From Hydractinia symbiolongicarpus (Eukaryota; Cnidaria; Hydrozoa; Anthoathecata; Hydractiniidae): a stretch of 64,000 bases of DNA. A model generated the notes under the pieces. It was given only the letters and a program-made list of their open reading frames with translations. It ran no database searches and was not told the DNA's origin. The DNA is taken from the NCBI RefSeq assembly GCF_029227915.1, contig NC_079884.1:15252001-15316000 (forward strand), in the 5' to 3' direction. How positions within the stretch are numbered: the stretch's first letter is position 1; each line of letters begins with the position of its first letter. Position numbers and translations under genes: made by a program. Shown piece by piece: positions 18,442 through 25,029 of the stretch.

Positions 18442-19050
18442 ATGATAGAATATACAAATTTCATATTACTGGTGATAGCTGTAGTGCTATTGCTGGTATT
18501 GGTTAGTTTTTGTCTTTTTTGTATTAAAAAATACCTATCGCTATTGAAAATGGCTGAAAACGCAATTGATAACCTAATTTTTATTGAGGACCAACCGGAT
18601 GATGGGAAGAGGCAAAAATTGCTCGAGTGTGTGCTGACCGGAAATAGCAAGTTATATCTTGGGAAGATGTATACGGAGGCGGAGATCCAGAAGCTCAAGA
18701 ATGATGAGGTGGATAAACTTTTCACTATATACGAGGCTAAACTGTCAGGTCAAATGGTAAAGTCTTTGGGACAGTCAATAATCCACATGTACTCCATGGG
18801 CGCCTGTACAGCCCTAGGTATAAAAAATCAAAAAGCGCTGAGTGATGACCTGGAGAATGACCCATTCCTAAATTCGGCACTCCAAAGGTTCACATGTGAT
18901 CTATATTATAAGTTCGGATCACTACTATCACCAATCAGTGTAGGTTTAATAACAGGTAGGCATTATATCGCGGGAAAAAATTTAAACAATATCGATACGG
19001 ATACTAAAGATGTCGGATACTCCAGTTCAGGTGACAACGAAGAACCCTAA
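18442..19050 (+). CDS. Membrane protein with N-terminal anchor, 202 aa
   Basis: Start MIEYTNFILLVIAVVLLLVL, with one strong transmembrane segment at about residues 5-28, followed by a basic-to-acidic cytoplasmic-type domain rich in helices (GKMYTEAEIQKLKNDEVDKL; SIIHMYSMGACTALGI). No signal cleavage motif. Not recognised beyond Polinton-associated families. Its last 41 bases overlap the start of the next gene (19,010), so translation of the two is probably linked or they have separate transcripts. Confidence 0.6.
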   Translation: MIEYTNFILLVIAVVLLLVLVSFCLFCIKKYLSLLKMAENAIDNLIFIEDQPDDGKRQKLLECVLTGNSKLYLGKMYTEAEIQKLKNDEVDKLFTIYEAKLSGQMVKSLGQSIIHMYSMGACTALGIKNQKALSDDLENDPFLNSALQRFTCDLYYKFGSLLSPISVGLITGRHYIAGKNLNNIDTDTKDVGYSSSGDNEEP

Positions 19051-19408
19051 AAAGGTTGAGGCCGGTAAGAGGCTGGCCGAATACAATCGTAAAAATAGGG
19101 AAGAATATAAAAGATTGCTCATGGCTCAGACGGAGGCACAGTCAGCACCTCAGACACAAACCCAGCCGACACCTCAGACACAGTTGGAGGATCCTAAGGA
19201 TATTGTAATTGAGGATTCCGTGACAGATGGTCCTAAAAACGGTGGGGTGAACTACACAATAATGGGTGGTGGTGTGATAGTTATGGTACTAATTGGTGCT
19301 TATTTCGTTTATAAAAATAAGGACAAAAATATTAAGGTGAAGGGTACCCCACCAAGTTACTCAGATATTAAAAAAACTATGAGAATAGGTAAACTTGAAA
19401 TGGAATAA
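19010..19408 (+). CDS. Single-pass membrane protein, 132 aa
   Basis: Start MSDTPVQVTTKNPKKVEAGK. A basic helix (NPKKVEAGKRLAEYNRKNRE) is followed by a Gln/Thr/Pro low-complexity linker, then a glycine-rich transmembrane helix at residues 82-101 and a short basic tail. The NPKKVEAGKRLAEYNR block recurs in cnidarian Polinton proteins as I remember them. It could be a small virion membrane protein; this is inference from topology. It overlaps the 202-aa gene by 41 bp in another frame and is followed by an 18-bp palindrome. Confidence 0.6.
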   Translation: MSDTPVQVTTKNPKKVEAGKRLAEYNRKNREEYKRLLMAQTEAQSAPQTQTQPTPQTQLEDPKDIVIEDSVTDGPKNGGVNYTIMGGGVIVMVLIGAYFVYKNKDKNIKVKGTPPSYSDIKKTMRIGKLEME

Positions 19409-19412
19409 AGGG

Positions 19413-19430
19413 ATAATATCGCGATATTAT
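19413..19430. terminator. 18-bp perfect palindrome
   Basis: ATAATATCGCGATATTAT, no loop, five bases after the stop of the 132-aa gene and 20 bases before the next start. It could be a 3'-end signal or a dimer-binding operator. Confidence 0.5.
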
Positions 19431-19450
19431 AATCTCGAAGTATATAAAAC

Positions 19451-19678
19451 ATGGATAAGAAAAGTATAGTCAACGATATTTATAAAGCATCGGTCGTATG
19501 CGTTTTCGCTGTAGGCTATTCAATGCTCGGGAAAAAGGTATTAAAAATGACACCACCATCAATTCAGAAGTTTGACCTGGAAGATACCGGAAAGCTTGTA
19601 GCAATAGTCGCTGCAAGTGAAATGTCAAGAGAATATCTAGTTAAGCAAAAAATTATACCTGAAACTATAAATATATAA
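19451..19678 (+). CDS. Small two-helix membrane protein, 75 aa
   Basis: Start MDKKSIVNDIYKASVVCVFA, preceded by TATATAAAACATGG. A hydrophobic helix at about 12-31 is followed by a GKKVLK turn and a second amphipathic segment (TGKLVAIVAASEMSREYL). No cysteine or catalytic motif. Proteins with this MD.K.(I/L)VND...GKKVLK layout recur in cnidarian Polintons. The stop overlaps the next start (TAATG), which suggests coupled translation of a bicistronic message or two adjacent transcripts. Confidence 0.55.
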   Translation: MDKKSIVNDIYKASVVCVFAVGYSMLGKKVLKMTPPSIQKFDLEDTGKLVAIVAASEMSREYLVKQKIIPETINI

Positions 19679-19803
19679 TGTTGAGAATACTGGAATGGTT
19701 GGTCTGGGTTTTATGTCAACGTAAGAAAGTTGAGAGGATTTTACCAAAGGTGGAATACAAGGATACCGATGTCATAGACTCCGAAGCTATCGTATTAAAA
19801 TAA
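19678..19803 (+). CDS. Very small basic/acidic ORF, 41 aa
   Basis: ATG overlaps the previous stop in TAATG. It reads MLRILEWLVWVLCQRKKVER and ends acidic. A short hydrophobic helix followed by basic residues looks like a membrane anchor. Supported only by the tight overlap and by spacing to the next gene, which starts 32 bp later. Confidence 0.35.
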   Translation: MLRILEWLVWVLCQRKKVERILPKVEYKDTDVIDSEAIVLK

Positions 19804-19834
19804 CGCCACTAAATTATACCGGATTATATAAAAC

Positions 19835-20260
19835 ATGGCTTCAATTGCAATGATGTTGGGAGGTGCCTTCGCGAACGCTTTGGCTTTCACCGGATCAAGC
19901 TACCTCTTTTCAAGTTTATCAAAGGATAGGATAGATAAGGAACGGAAGCGACATGATCTTGCCATAGAACAGCTACAAAAGGCTCAGGTTATATGGCAAC
20001 GTAAAAGACAAGAGAGGGTGGACTTTATCAATAAGCAGCTCAGACTTGAGAAGAAGGCCGAAGGGAAATTCACAGAGCTGGATGATGCGATGCGCGAATA
20101 TAAAAAAGTGTTTGGGAGATCAACTCTCACGGATATTCCGCGCGAACCCGTATTGAGCGACTTTTATACACCCGGCAATGGCCAGCATGAACGGGAATTG
20201 GCATTTATCGCGCTAAGCATGATCGGTGTCGGGGGTGTCGTGCGGTATTTCGAAAAATAG
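19835..20260 (+). CDS. Coiled-coil protein with hydrophobic ends, 141 aa
   Basis: Start MASIAMMLGGAFANALAFTG behind TATATAAAACATGG. A hydrophobic N-terminus (1-28) precedes a charged coiled coil (about 30-80, KERKRHDLAIEQLQKAQVIW), then a proline-containing LSDFYTPGNGQ region and a C-terminal hydrophobic helix (about 122-139). The degraded Polinton 1 homologue (7,969-8,313) conserves the (L)xDFYTP and ELAF blocks, so these are the constrained parts. Function unknown; the topology fits a small virion membrane or scaffold protein. Convergent with the gene at 20,317-21,560. Confidence 0.6.
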   Translation: MASIAMMLGGAFANALAFTGSSYLFSSLSKDRIDKERKRHDLAIEQLQKAQVIWQRKRQERVDFINKQLRLEKKAEGKFTELDDAMREYKKVFGRSTLTDIPREPVLSDFYTPGNGQHERELAFIALSMIGVGGVVRYFEK

Positions 20261-20278
20261 TACGATACCGCAGGTATT

Positions 20279-20301
20279 ATGTTACATGTGTCATGTAACA
20301 T
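20279..20301. terminator. 3'-end hairpin between convergent genes
   Basis: ATGTTACATG-TGT-CATGTAACAT, a perfect 10-bp stem exactly between the two convergent stops at 20,260 and 20,317. It could serve both transcripts. Confidence 0.6.
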
Positions 20302-20316
20302 ATATTCCAGATTCCA

Positions 20317-21560
20317 CTAACGCTTTGTAACCATGTAGGTGTATATCAGACCTCCGATTCCAACTATCAAAGCCCACAGGTTTTGACTCAACCAACCGAC
20401 GGCTTCCTTTGCTCTATTTAGGATCCATGATACGATGGATCCAATTATACCCGGTAGGGACGCGGCTGCGGCACCGGCTAATCTACCCAGGAGAGATCCC
20501 AGCGCGCTCAGCTTGTTCTTTATCCACCGCCCTCGGTTTTTTCATGATTTTTTGTATTACCGGTGGATGACCCCCCACCTCCGGGCGTCAAAGTTTCAAC
20601 CAAAAGTCCGATAAACATCCCGAATGCCGTTAGTACACTGACAACGGTGATACCCTGCTCACGGAATAGCGTTCGTATCTTTTCACCCAATGTAGTTTCT
20701 TTGCTAAGTACCTTGGCGATTGTCTCCTTTATGCTTTTTATCTGGGTGTTAAGTTCACCCTTGAGGAGATTGATGGCATCCTGGTTGGCTTCCAACTCAT
20801 CGTTTAGCATTTCCAACCTCTCGGCTACCTGCTCCCTCTGTTCATCCGTGTATGACGGATCTTCCAACTCCTTCAACTTCATTTGTTCCTTATGGATGTT
20901 GTTCTCGATATCTACCTTTTTGGCGGTCGAGAGTTGGAGACTTCCCCGAATTTTTTGCACCGAATTATCCAATCCGCGAATATCCCGCGGGTGATATTCA
21001 GCTCTAAGTGCACCATCATCGACCAGCGATACCAGGTCCTCCGCACTGTTTACCACATCTCCAGACATAGTTTCTAATTCTATATCAGTCGCATTTTCTA
21101 TTTTATCCGGTGACGGTAGTCTCTCTTCTATTTTGTTTAGCCTAGCGGCCTGTCGGGGGGTAATACTACCTTTCGGTATATCAAACCCCAAACTGCGCAG
21201 CCTTTTCTTGCCCAGTAGATCTGCAATGGTACCGGTAGACCTTAGAGATCCACCATGTGTCAGCGGTCTGTCATCACCCTTGTAGTATAATTCACCGCCA
21301 CGAATCTCAAACAGATCGGTATGTATCACGCTCGGGTTCTCGTTTGGATATTTAGTTAATAGCACCTCATAGAGTGATTTAACCCGCTCACTAGTAACTC
21401 TAGCGCGTTGAGAGGAGCCTCCACCGAATGATGTCTCCTTTTCATCAGGTGTGTGTATCTGTACCCGTGTGCGTTCCTTCGGTACCAGGGGCGTGGTTTC
21501 ATCGGCACCCTCATCGGTTTGACCATGGTCCCCAAATGGATCAATGTCAATGTCTGCCAT
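20317..21560 (-). pseudogene. Coiled-coil multi-membrane protein with one frame break
   Basis: Start chosen at 21,560 (MADIDIDPFGDHGQTDEGAD); the upstream extension to 21,650 overlaps the divergent gene and is unlikely. After an acidic N-terminus come a GGSLRSTGTIADLLGKKRLR motif, a ~110-residue coiled coil (LEDPSYTDEQREQVAERLEM), LFREQGITVVSVLTAFGMF (transmembrane), and a glycine-rich linker where the frame closes at 20,520. One base out of frame, WIKNKLSALGSLLGRLAG through ALPGIIGSIV and a last helix to the TAG at 20,317 supply the family's C-terminus. The span of 1,244 bases is 3n+2. The same domain order is present in Polinton 1. Function not known; probably a structural virion protein. 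Confidence 0.7.
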
Positions 21561-21600
21561 TATTTTATTTAGAGGATAGTTTTTTCTTAAGATAATAGAA

Positions 21601-22098
21601 ATGGCCGAGCATTCTAGTCCTAGAGAAATGTTTAAAACAGATATATCCAATTCCCAACTTGAGGAGCTGCTTAAATTACGAGATAAGTTCTATGACAGGA
21701 TAGACAAATACGGCGGATCTCTGATCATATTGGCGCTTATGGAGGGTATATCCGAAACCGTGGCCGTTACCAGCTCGATAGCGACCGCAGCGACCATTAT
21801 TAGAAATTCGCTAGGGCTCGGTGGGTCACCCACCCGTGGAAATTACATTCGGAATTCGGGTATGTGTCTATTAAGCTCTGCTTCCTGTGCGGTTACCACC
21901 GAATATGTTAAGATATATCGGGAGAAACTTAACAAAGTCAGAGCCTCATATCGCGTTGTACAAAATGCCATCGATGTGTTCGATAAAACGTTACCAAACA
22001 GCCTGTACATCTGTAGAGCCGATTTTGAAAGTTTGTGTGATACATATCACAGAACTCTCGAGGATCTGGATAAACTAGATATATGTTATTTAGAGTAA
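21601..22098 (+). CDS. Helical membrane protein, paralogue 1 (165 aa)
   Basis: Start MAEHSSPREMFKTDISNSQL. A SQLEELLKLRDKFYDRIDKY helix precedes a hydrophobic hairpin (about 43-70 and 82-100, Gly/Ala/Thr-rich) and a C-terminal helical part with a conserved F.(S/T)LC..Y motif. The next gene has the same plan, so this is a tandem duplicate. The divergent partner is the 20,317-21,560 gene, 40 bp away. Compared with its neighbour it has lost part of the glycine-rich hairpin and has more cysteines. Role unknown; hydrophobic hairpins suggest membrane insertion. Confidence 0.6.
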   Translation: MAEHSSPREMFKTDISNSQLEELLKLRDKFYDRIDKYGGSLIILALMEGISETVAVTSSIATAATIIRNSLGLGGSPTRGNYIRNSGMCLLSSASCAVTTEYVKIYREKLNKVRASYRVVQNAIDVFDKTLPNSLYICRADFESLCDTYHRTLEDLDKLDICYLE

Positions 22099-22121
22099 AG
22101 TTTTTTTCTTTGTAGTAACCA

Positions 22122-22715
22122 ATGGCAGAGATTTATCCGAAGCTACCCACCGCTCCTGAGTATTCGAGCGAGCGGGACAAGTTTAATACTAATACCGTGA
22201 ACTCTCAACTTGAGGAGCTTATAAAATTAAAAGGTAAATTCCAGTCAAAGGAGGACAAATACAACAAGAAATTACACAGACTTGTGATTCTAAATGCCGG
22301 CGCCACGGCCCTAACCATCACTTCCGGCATAGGTTCGGTGGTAACAGGTGCTACACTCATTGGGATACCCGTTTCTGTCGGAATGGGTGCCGTAGCACTG
22401 TCGGGATCCATTTTCACAGGTTCTATCACAGCCTTGATTAAAAGATATCAGAGCAAACTTGACAAAGTCATAAAATTATATGATGTTGCAACATCTGCTA
22501 TTGCTGTGTTTGAAAACTCATTCTCACGGGCGCTGAATAATGATGACATTAGTCACATTGAATTTCAAACCCTGTGTGGTATATACTACGAAGCTCTGGA
22601 CAAGATGACGAAAACCGACAGAAAGATGGAGAGCGAAACGCGCAACCAGTTTGAAAAAAGTCTAATGGCCGAGGTTCAAAGCCTCAGAAAGACAGTAAAT
22701 CAGGAACAAAGTTAG
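22122..22715 (+). CDS. Helical membrane protein, paralogue 2 (197 aa)
   Basis: Start MAEIYPKLPTAPEYSSERDK. The YPxLPTAPEY opening, an SQLEELIKLKGKFQSKEDKY helix, and a long Gly/Ala/Val hydrophobic hairpin (about 55-105, LTITSGIGSVVTGATLIGIP) followed by a helix-rich tail fit a family I recall from cnidarian Polintons. It lies 23 bp after the stop of its shorter paralogue on the same strand. The glycine-zipper hairpin resembles pore-forming or membrane-bending segments, but no activity can be inferred. Convergent with the integrase; a hairpin at 22,865 sits between them. Confidence 0.6.
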   Translation: MAEIYPKLPTAPEYSSERDKFNTNTVNSQLEELIKLKGKFQSKEDKYNKKLHRLVILNAGATALTITSGIGSVVTGATLIGIPVSVGMGAVALSGSIFTGSITALIKRYQSKLDKVIKLYDVATSAIAVFENSFSRALNNDDISHIEFQTLCGIYYEALDKMTKTDRKMESETRNQFEKSLMAEVQSLRKTVNQEQS

Positions 22716-22864
22716 TGATGTGTGCATGTACGCCGCTCGCATATTTCGTGTGCTATTTGAAAAATTAATATTTGAAAGTAAGGCGGTTTGTGACATTATG
22801 TGGCGCGATCGTCCCGAGCCATAGCGGCCCTATCTGCCGACCGCCCTGTGCGATCCCCGGCATC

Positions 22865-22889
22865 ATCTTTACCAGATACAGGTAAAGAT
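22865..22889. terminator. 3'-end hairpin, ATCTTTAC type
   Basis: ATCTTTACC-AGATACA-GGTAAAGAT, a 9-bp stem 26 bp beyond the integrase stop (minus strand). Differs from the hairpin at 14,167 in one loop base and one base pair. Confidence 0.6.
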
Positions 22890-22914
22890 ACTTTTTATGT
22901 ATCGTCTCCCTTTT

Positions 22915-23898
22915 TCACCAACCTTGCACATAATCAGGAGGTAATTCTGTATCTTCAGGTATTAACATCAATTCCTCTTTTACAAAAGCCCGTCTGGGTC
23001 CGTCTTGAACATAGTACATTACACGGTTACCAGGTTGCGCTATTACCTCACGCAATCTATATGTGTTTTTCGACCATATTCTATCGGTTGCCCGTCTCCG
23101 CCCATCATCATGCTCTTCACCAGGTTGTAGTAGATATCTATACAGGCCATCTTTAGGTAATTCTACTTCAGGTGGATAATTCTCTCGTTTAGCAAGAGGC
23201 ACCTCTTTCATTATAATAGCATCTTTTGGTTTCATACCAATCATCTGCGTCTTTGTATCGTTTAGCCTATCAATCAGTTTATACAGATGCTTAACCCATG
23301 TAGATGATACCTTTTCCGAATCATTCAGTTCTTGAGCATCTTGTATTTTGAATAAATTTTCGGCAAGTATCTTGTTCAACGCCTCAACAAAAGCTGTGTG
23401 CGTATGCTTATATTTTGTAGTCGCCCTTTTAATTTCAACCTTATGCTTCTCCAACAATTTTGATACATCTGCCTTGAATTCTGAACCGTTATCACATTGG
23501 AAAGTTTTCGGATAAGTTAATGGTCCTGCCTTGTAGATGTCTTCAATCATAGCGGCAACCTCTTTGGCTTTCTTAGTCCTCAAAGGTCGGGCTACTTTGT
23601 ATCTGGAAGCAGCATCGATTCCCGACAAAATGTACTTATATTTATTACCATACAGTATGTCACCGGGCATGTATAATAAATCGAATTGATGTAAATCATT
23701 AGGGGTGGTAACTTCATAATGTGGTCTTTTAACATGTTTTGGAGCGGGTAAATGTACTTGCCAAAATGCTTGTTTTGATAGCCACTTCTTAATCTCCTTT
23801 GGCTTGAAACCGAATCCTCTTAAATTCTGAACAGCCTTTTGTCCTTTCCATAAATTTTGAGGTTGATAGTAAGTCTCTTGAAGTTTAGAGTTTGACAT
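22915..23898 (-). CDS. Polinton integrase (retrovirus-like DDE, rve domain)
   Basis: 327 aa, start MSNSKLQETYYQPQNLWKGQ preceded by ATAAATAAAACATG. Residues 1-60 are helical and end with PAPKHVKRPHYEV. The rve core has D73 (HQFDLLYMP), D136 (FQCDNGSEF) and E172 (AFVEALNKILAE); D136 and E172 are 35 residues apart, the DD35E spacing. The C-terminal part (about 240-327) is a small beta-rich domain ending IPEDTELPPDYVQGW. The enzyme inserts the element DNA, giving 6-bp duplications. The frame is intact, in contrast to the Polinton 1 copy. It is divergent from the SAP-domain gene, with 100 bp of A/T-rich promoter DNA between. Confidence 0.88.
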   Translation of the reverse strand: MSNSKLQETYYQPQNLWKGQKAVQNLRGFGFKPKEIKKWLSKQAFWQVHLPAPKHVKRPHYEVTTPNDLHQFDLLYMPGDILYGNKYKYILSGIDAASRYKVARPLRTKKAKEVAAMIEDIYKAGPLTYPKTFQCDNGSEFKADVSKLLEKHKVEIKRATTKYKHTHTAFVEALNKILAENLFKIQDAQELNDSEKVSSTWVKHLYKLIDRLNDTKTQMIGMKPKDAIIMKEVPLAKRENYPPEVELPKDGLYRYLLQPGEEHDDGRRRATDRIWSKNTYRLREVIAQPGNRVMYYVQDGPRRAFVKEELMLIPEDTELPPDYVQGW

Positions 23899-23998
23899 GT
23901 TTTATTTATGCACACCTTTATTTATCTCCTTTTTGTTATGATGTGGTACGATAAAAGTGCTTAAAGTTTTTTATATTTATATTTATATTAATATTAAT

Positions 23999-24268
23999 AT
24001 GTCAGACATGAATACCACACCAGATTACAAATTGATGAAACTGAGAGAGTTGCGAGAGGTTGCTAAATCCCGTGGGGTGAAGTATATTGTGGGGATGAAA
24101 AAGGCTAAACTGGTTGAGGTGATTGAGAAGAATGATCTCGACCCATCCTACACCATCGATCTGGATACTAAGAAGGAACGGTACGGATACTGTTCAAGGT
24201 GGAGGTCGGACAACAGGGAGGCATATCTAAAATCTCAAAAACGTTATAACGACAAGAGATCCAAGTGA
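23999..24268 (+). CDS. SAP-domain-like small protein, 89 aa
   Basis: The start is taken at ATG 23,999 (MSDMNTTPDYKLMKLRELRE); the in-frame upstream AUG at 23,957 lies in the TATA-like run and is less likely. Residues about 12-46 form a SAP motif (LRELREVAKSRGVKYIVGMK then KAKLVEVIE), a helix-extended-helix fold known to bind DNA. The C-terminal third is basic and aromatic (YCSRWRSDNREAYLKSQKRY). It could be the terminal-DNA or chromatin-binding factor of the element; that is inference. A hairpin follows 11 bp after the stop. Confidence 0.6.
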   Translation: MSDMNTTPDYKLMKLRELREVAKSRGVKYIVGMKKAKLVEVIEKNDLDPSYTIDLDTKKERYGYCSRWRSDNREAYLKSQKRYNDKRSK

Positions 24269-24279
24269 TTGAGCATTTT

Positions 24280-24303
24280 TTTGTTACTCGAGCGGGTAAC
24301 AAA
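24280..24303. terminator. 3'-end hairpin, TTTGTTAC type
   Basis: TTTGTTAC...GTAACAAA with an inner TCG/CGG continuation and AG loop. Lies between the SAP-like gene and the polymerase transcription unit. Confidence 0.55.
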
Positions 24304-24402
24304 TGTTGGTGGGTGGGTACCCATGGTGTACCGGTCACGGCCCTCCGACAAGATTTATAAAAAAAGGGTTAAAGATTTTGTAATCGTATATCATACACAA
24401 GC

Positions 24403-25029
24403 ATGACTTCGAGAAATACCGTTGTTGAATTAAGAAAACTCGCTACCGTGTCAGCACCGGTTAGACCGTTACCCGTGCCAAGACCCACCAGACCAGTACC
24501 AGCGCCGAGACCAAATAGACCAATACCGATGCCTAGACCCGTACCAGCACCGGTTAGACCCGTACCAGCGCCGAGATACAAATCTCTAGAGGCGTTTCTA
24601 GGATCCGGTGGATCTATACCCGTACCAGCACCGAGACCGGCACCGAGACCCTCGAGATCCGGTACTAGCCAACAAGACATGGATTTTTTTGAAGAGCAAG
24701 AAATGATTAAAACCAGACCTATTGTGAAAAGCAAGTTGATTGAATGGAGAGACTGGTTGATAAATCATGTACCTAAGGCTATTAAGGATAAAACAACAAA
24801 AGCTTTCAAAACCATGAAGGATAAGATCATGGGTTTTTATAAAAAGGGCAGTGGAGAGGAAGATGAGGAAGAGGTGAAGGAAGAGGAAAACCCCTATACC
24901 CCTATTGAAGAAGCATTTGTAGGTTCATACAAACGTTTCAAGATAAACTCAGATGGTGGGAAGAATGTCTTTTCTAAGAAAGTTTTTTCTAAAAAAGGTC
25001 GAGCACGTCGTCAAGAGGTTGATGAGTGA
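24403..25029 (+). CDS. Proline-rich N-terminal ORF of the polymerase unit
   Basis: 208 aa, start MTSRNTVVELRKLATVSAPV. Residues ~20-85 are repeats of (R/A)P(V/I)PxPR, a proline-rich disordered linker. Residues ~85-170 are helical (MIKTRPIVKSKLIEWRDWLI, AFKTMKDKIMGFYKK) and end with acidic repeats and NPYTPIEEAFVGSYKRFKIN. It overlaps the polymerase frame by 77 bp in the +1 frame; the joint span of 24,403-28,939 is 3n+1 bases. In relatives as I recall them this region is the N-terminus of one large polymerase protein, so the break near 24,990 (runs of six T and six A) is probably an indel. In protein-primed systems an N-terminal region may act as the terminal protein; that is inference. Confidence 0.65.
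   Translation: MTSRNTVVELRKLATVSAPVRPLPVPRPTRPVPAPRPNRPIPMPRPVPAPVRPVPAPRYKSLEAFLGSGGSIPVPAPRPAPRPSRSGTSQQDMDFFEEQEMIKTRPIVKSKLIEWRDWLINHVPKAIKDKTTKAFKTMKDKIMGFYKKGSGEEDEEEVKEEENPYTPIEEAFVGSYKRFKINSDGGKNVFSKKVFSKKGRARRQEVDE
24649..24903 (+). repeat. Direct repeat, source copy (second copy at 27,368-27,611)
   Basis: The first ~210 bases differ from the copy inside the polymerase gene at two positions only; the last ~40 bases differ more and the copy lacks a few acidic codons. This shows recent duplication or gene conversion. Confidence 0.9.

Noticed and set aside
22915-23898. Integrase as part of a retrotransposon
   Set aside because: No reverse transcriptase, protease or LTR nearby; it lies within Polinton inverted repeats and matches Polinton integrases.
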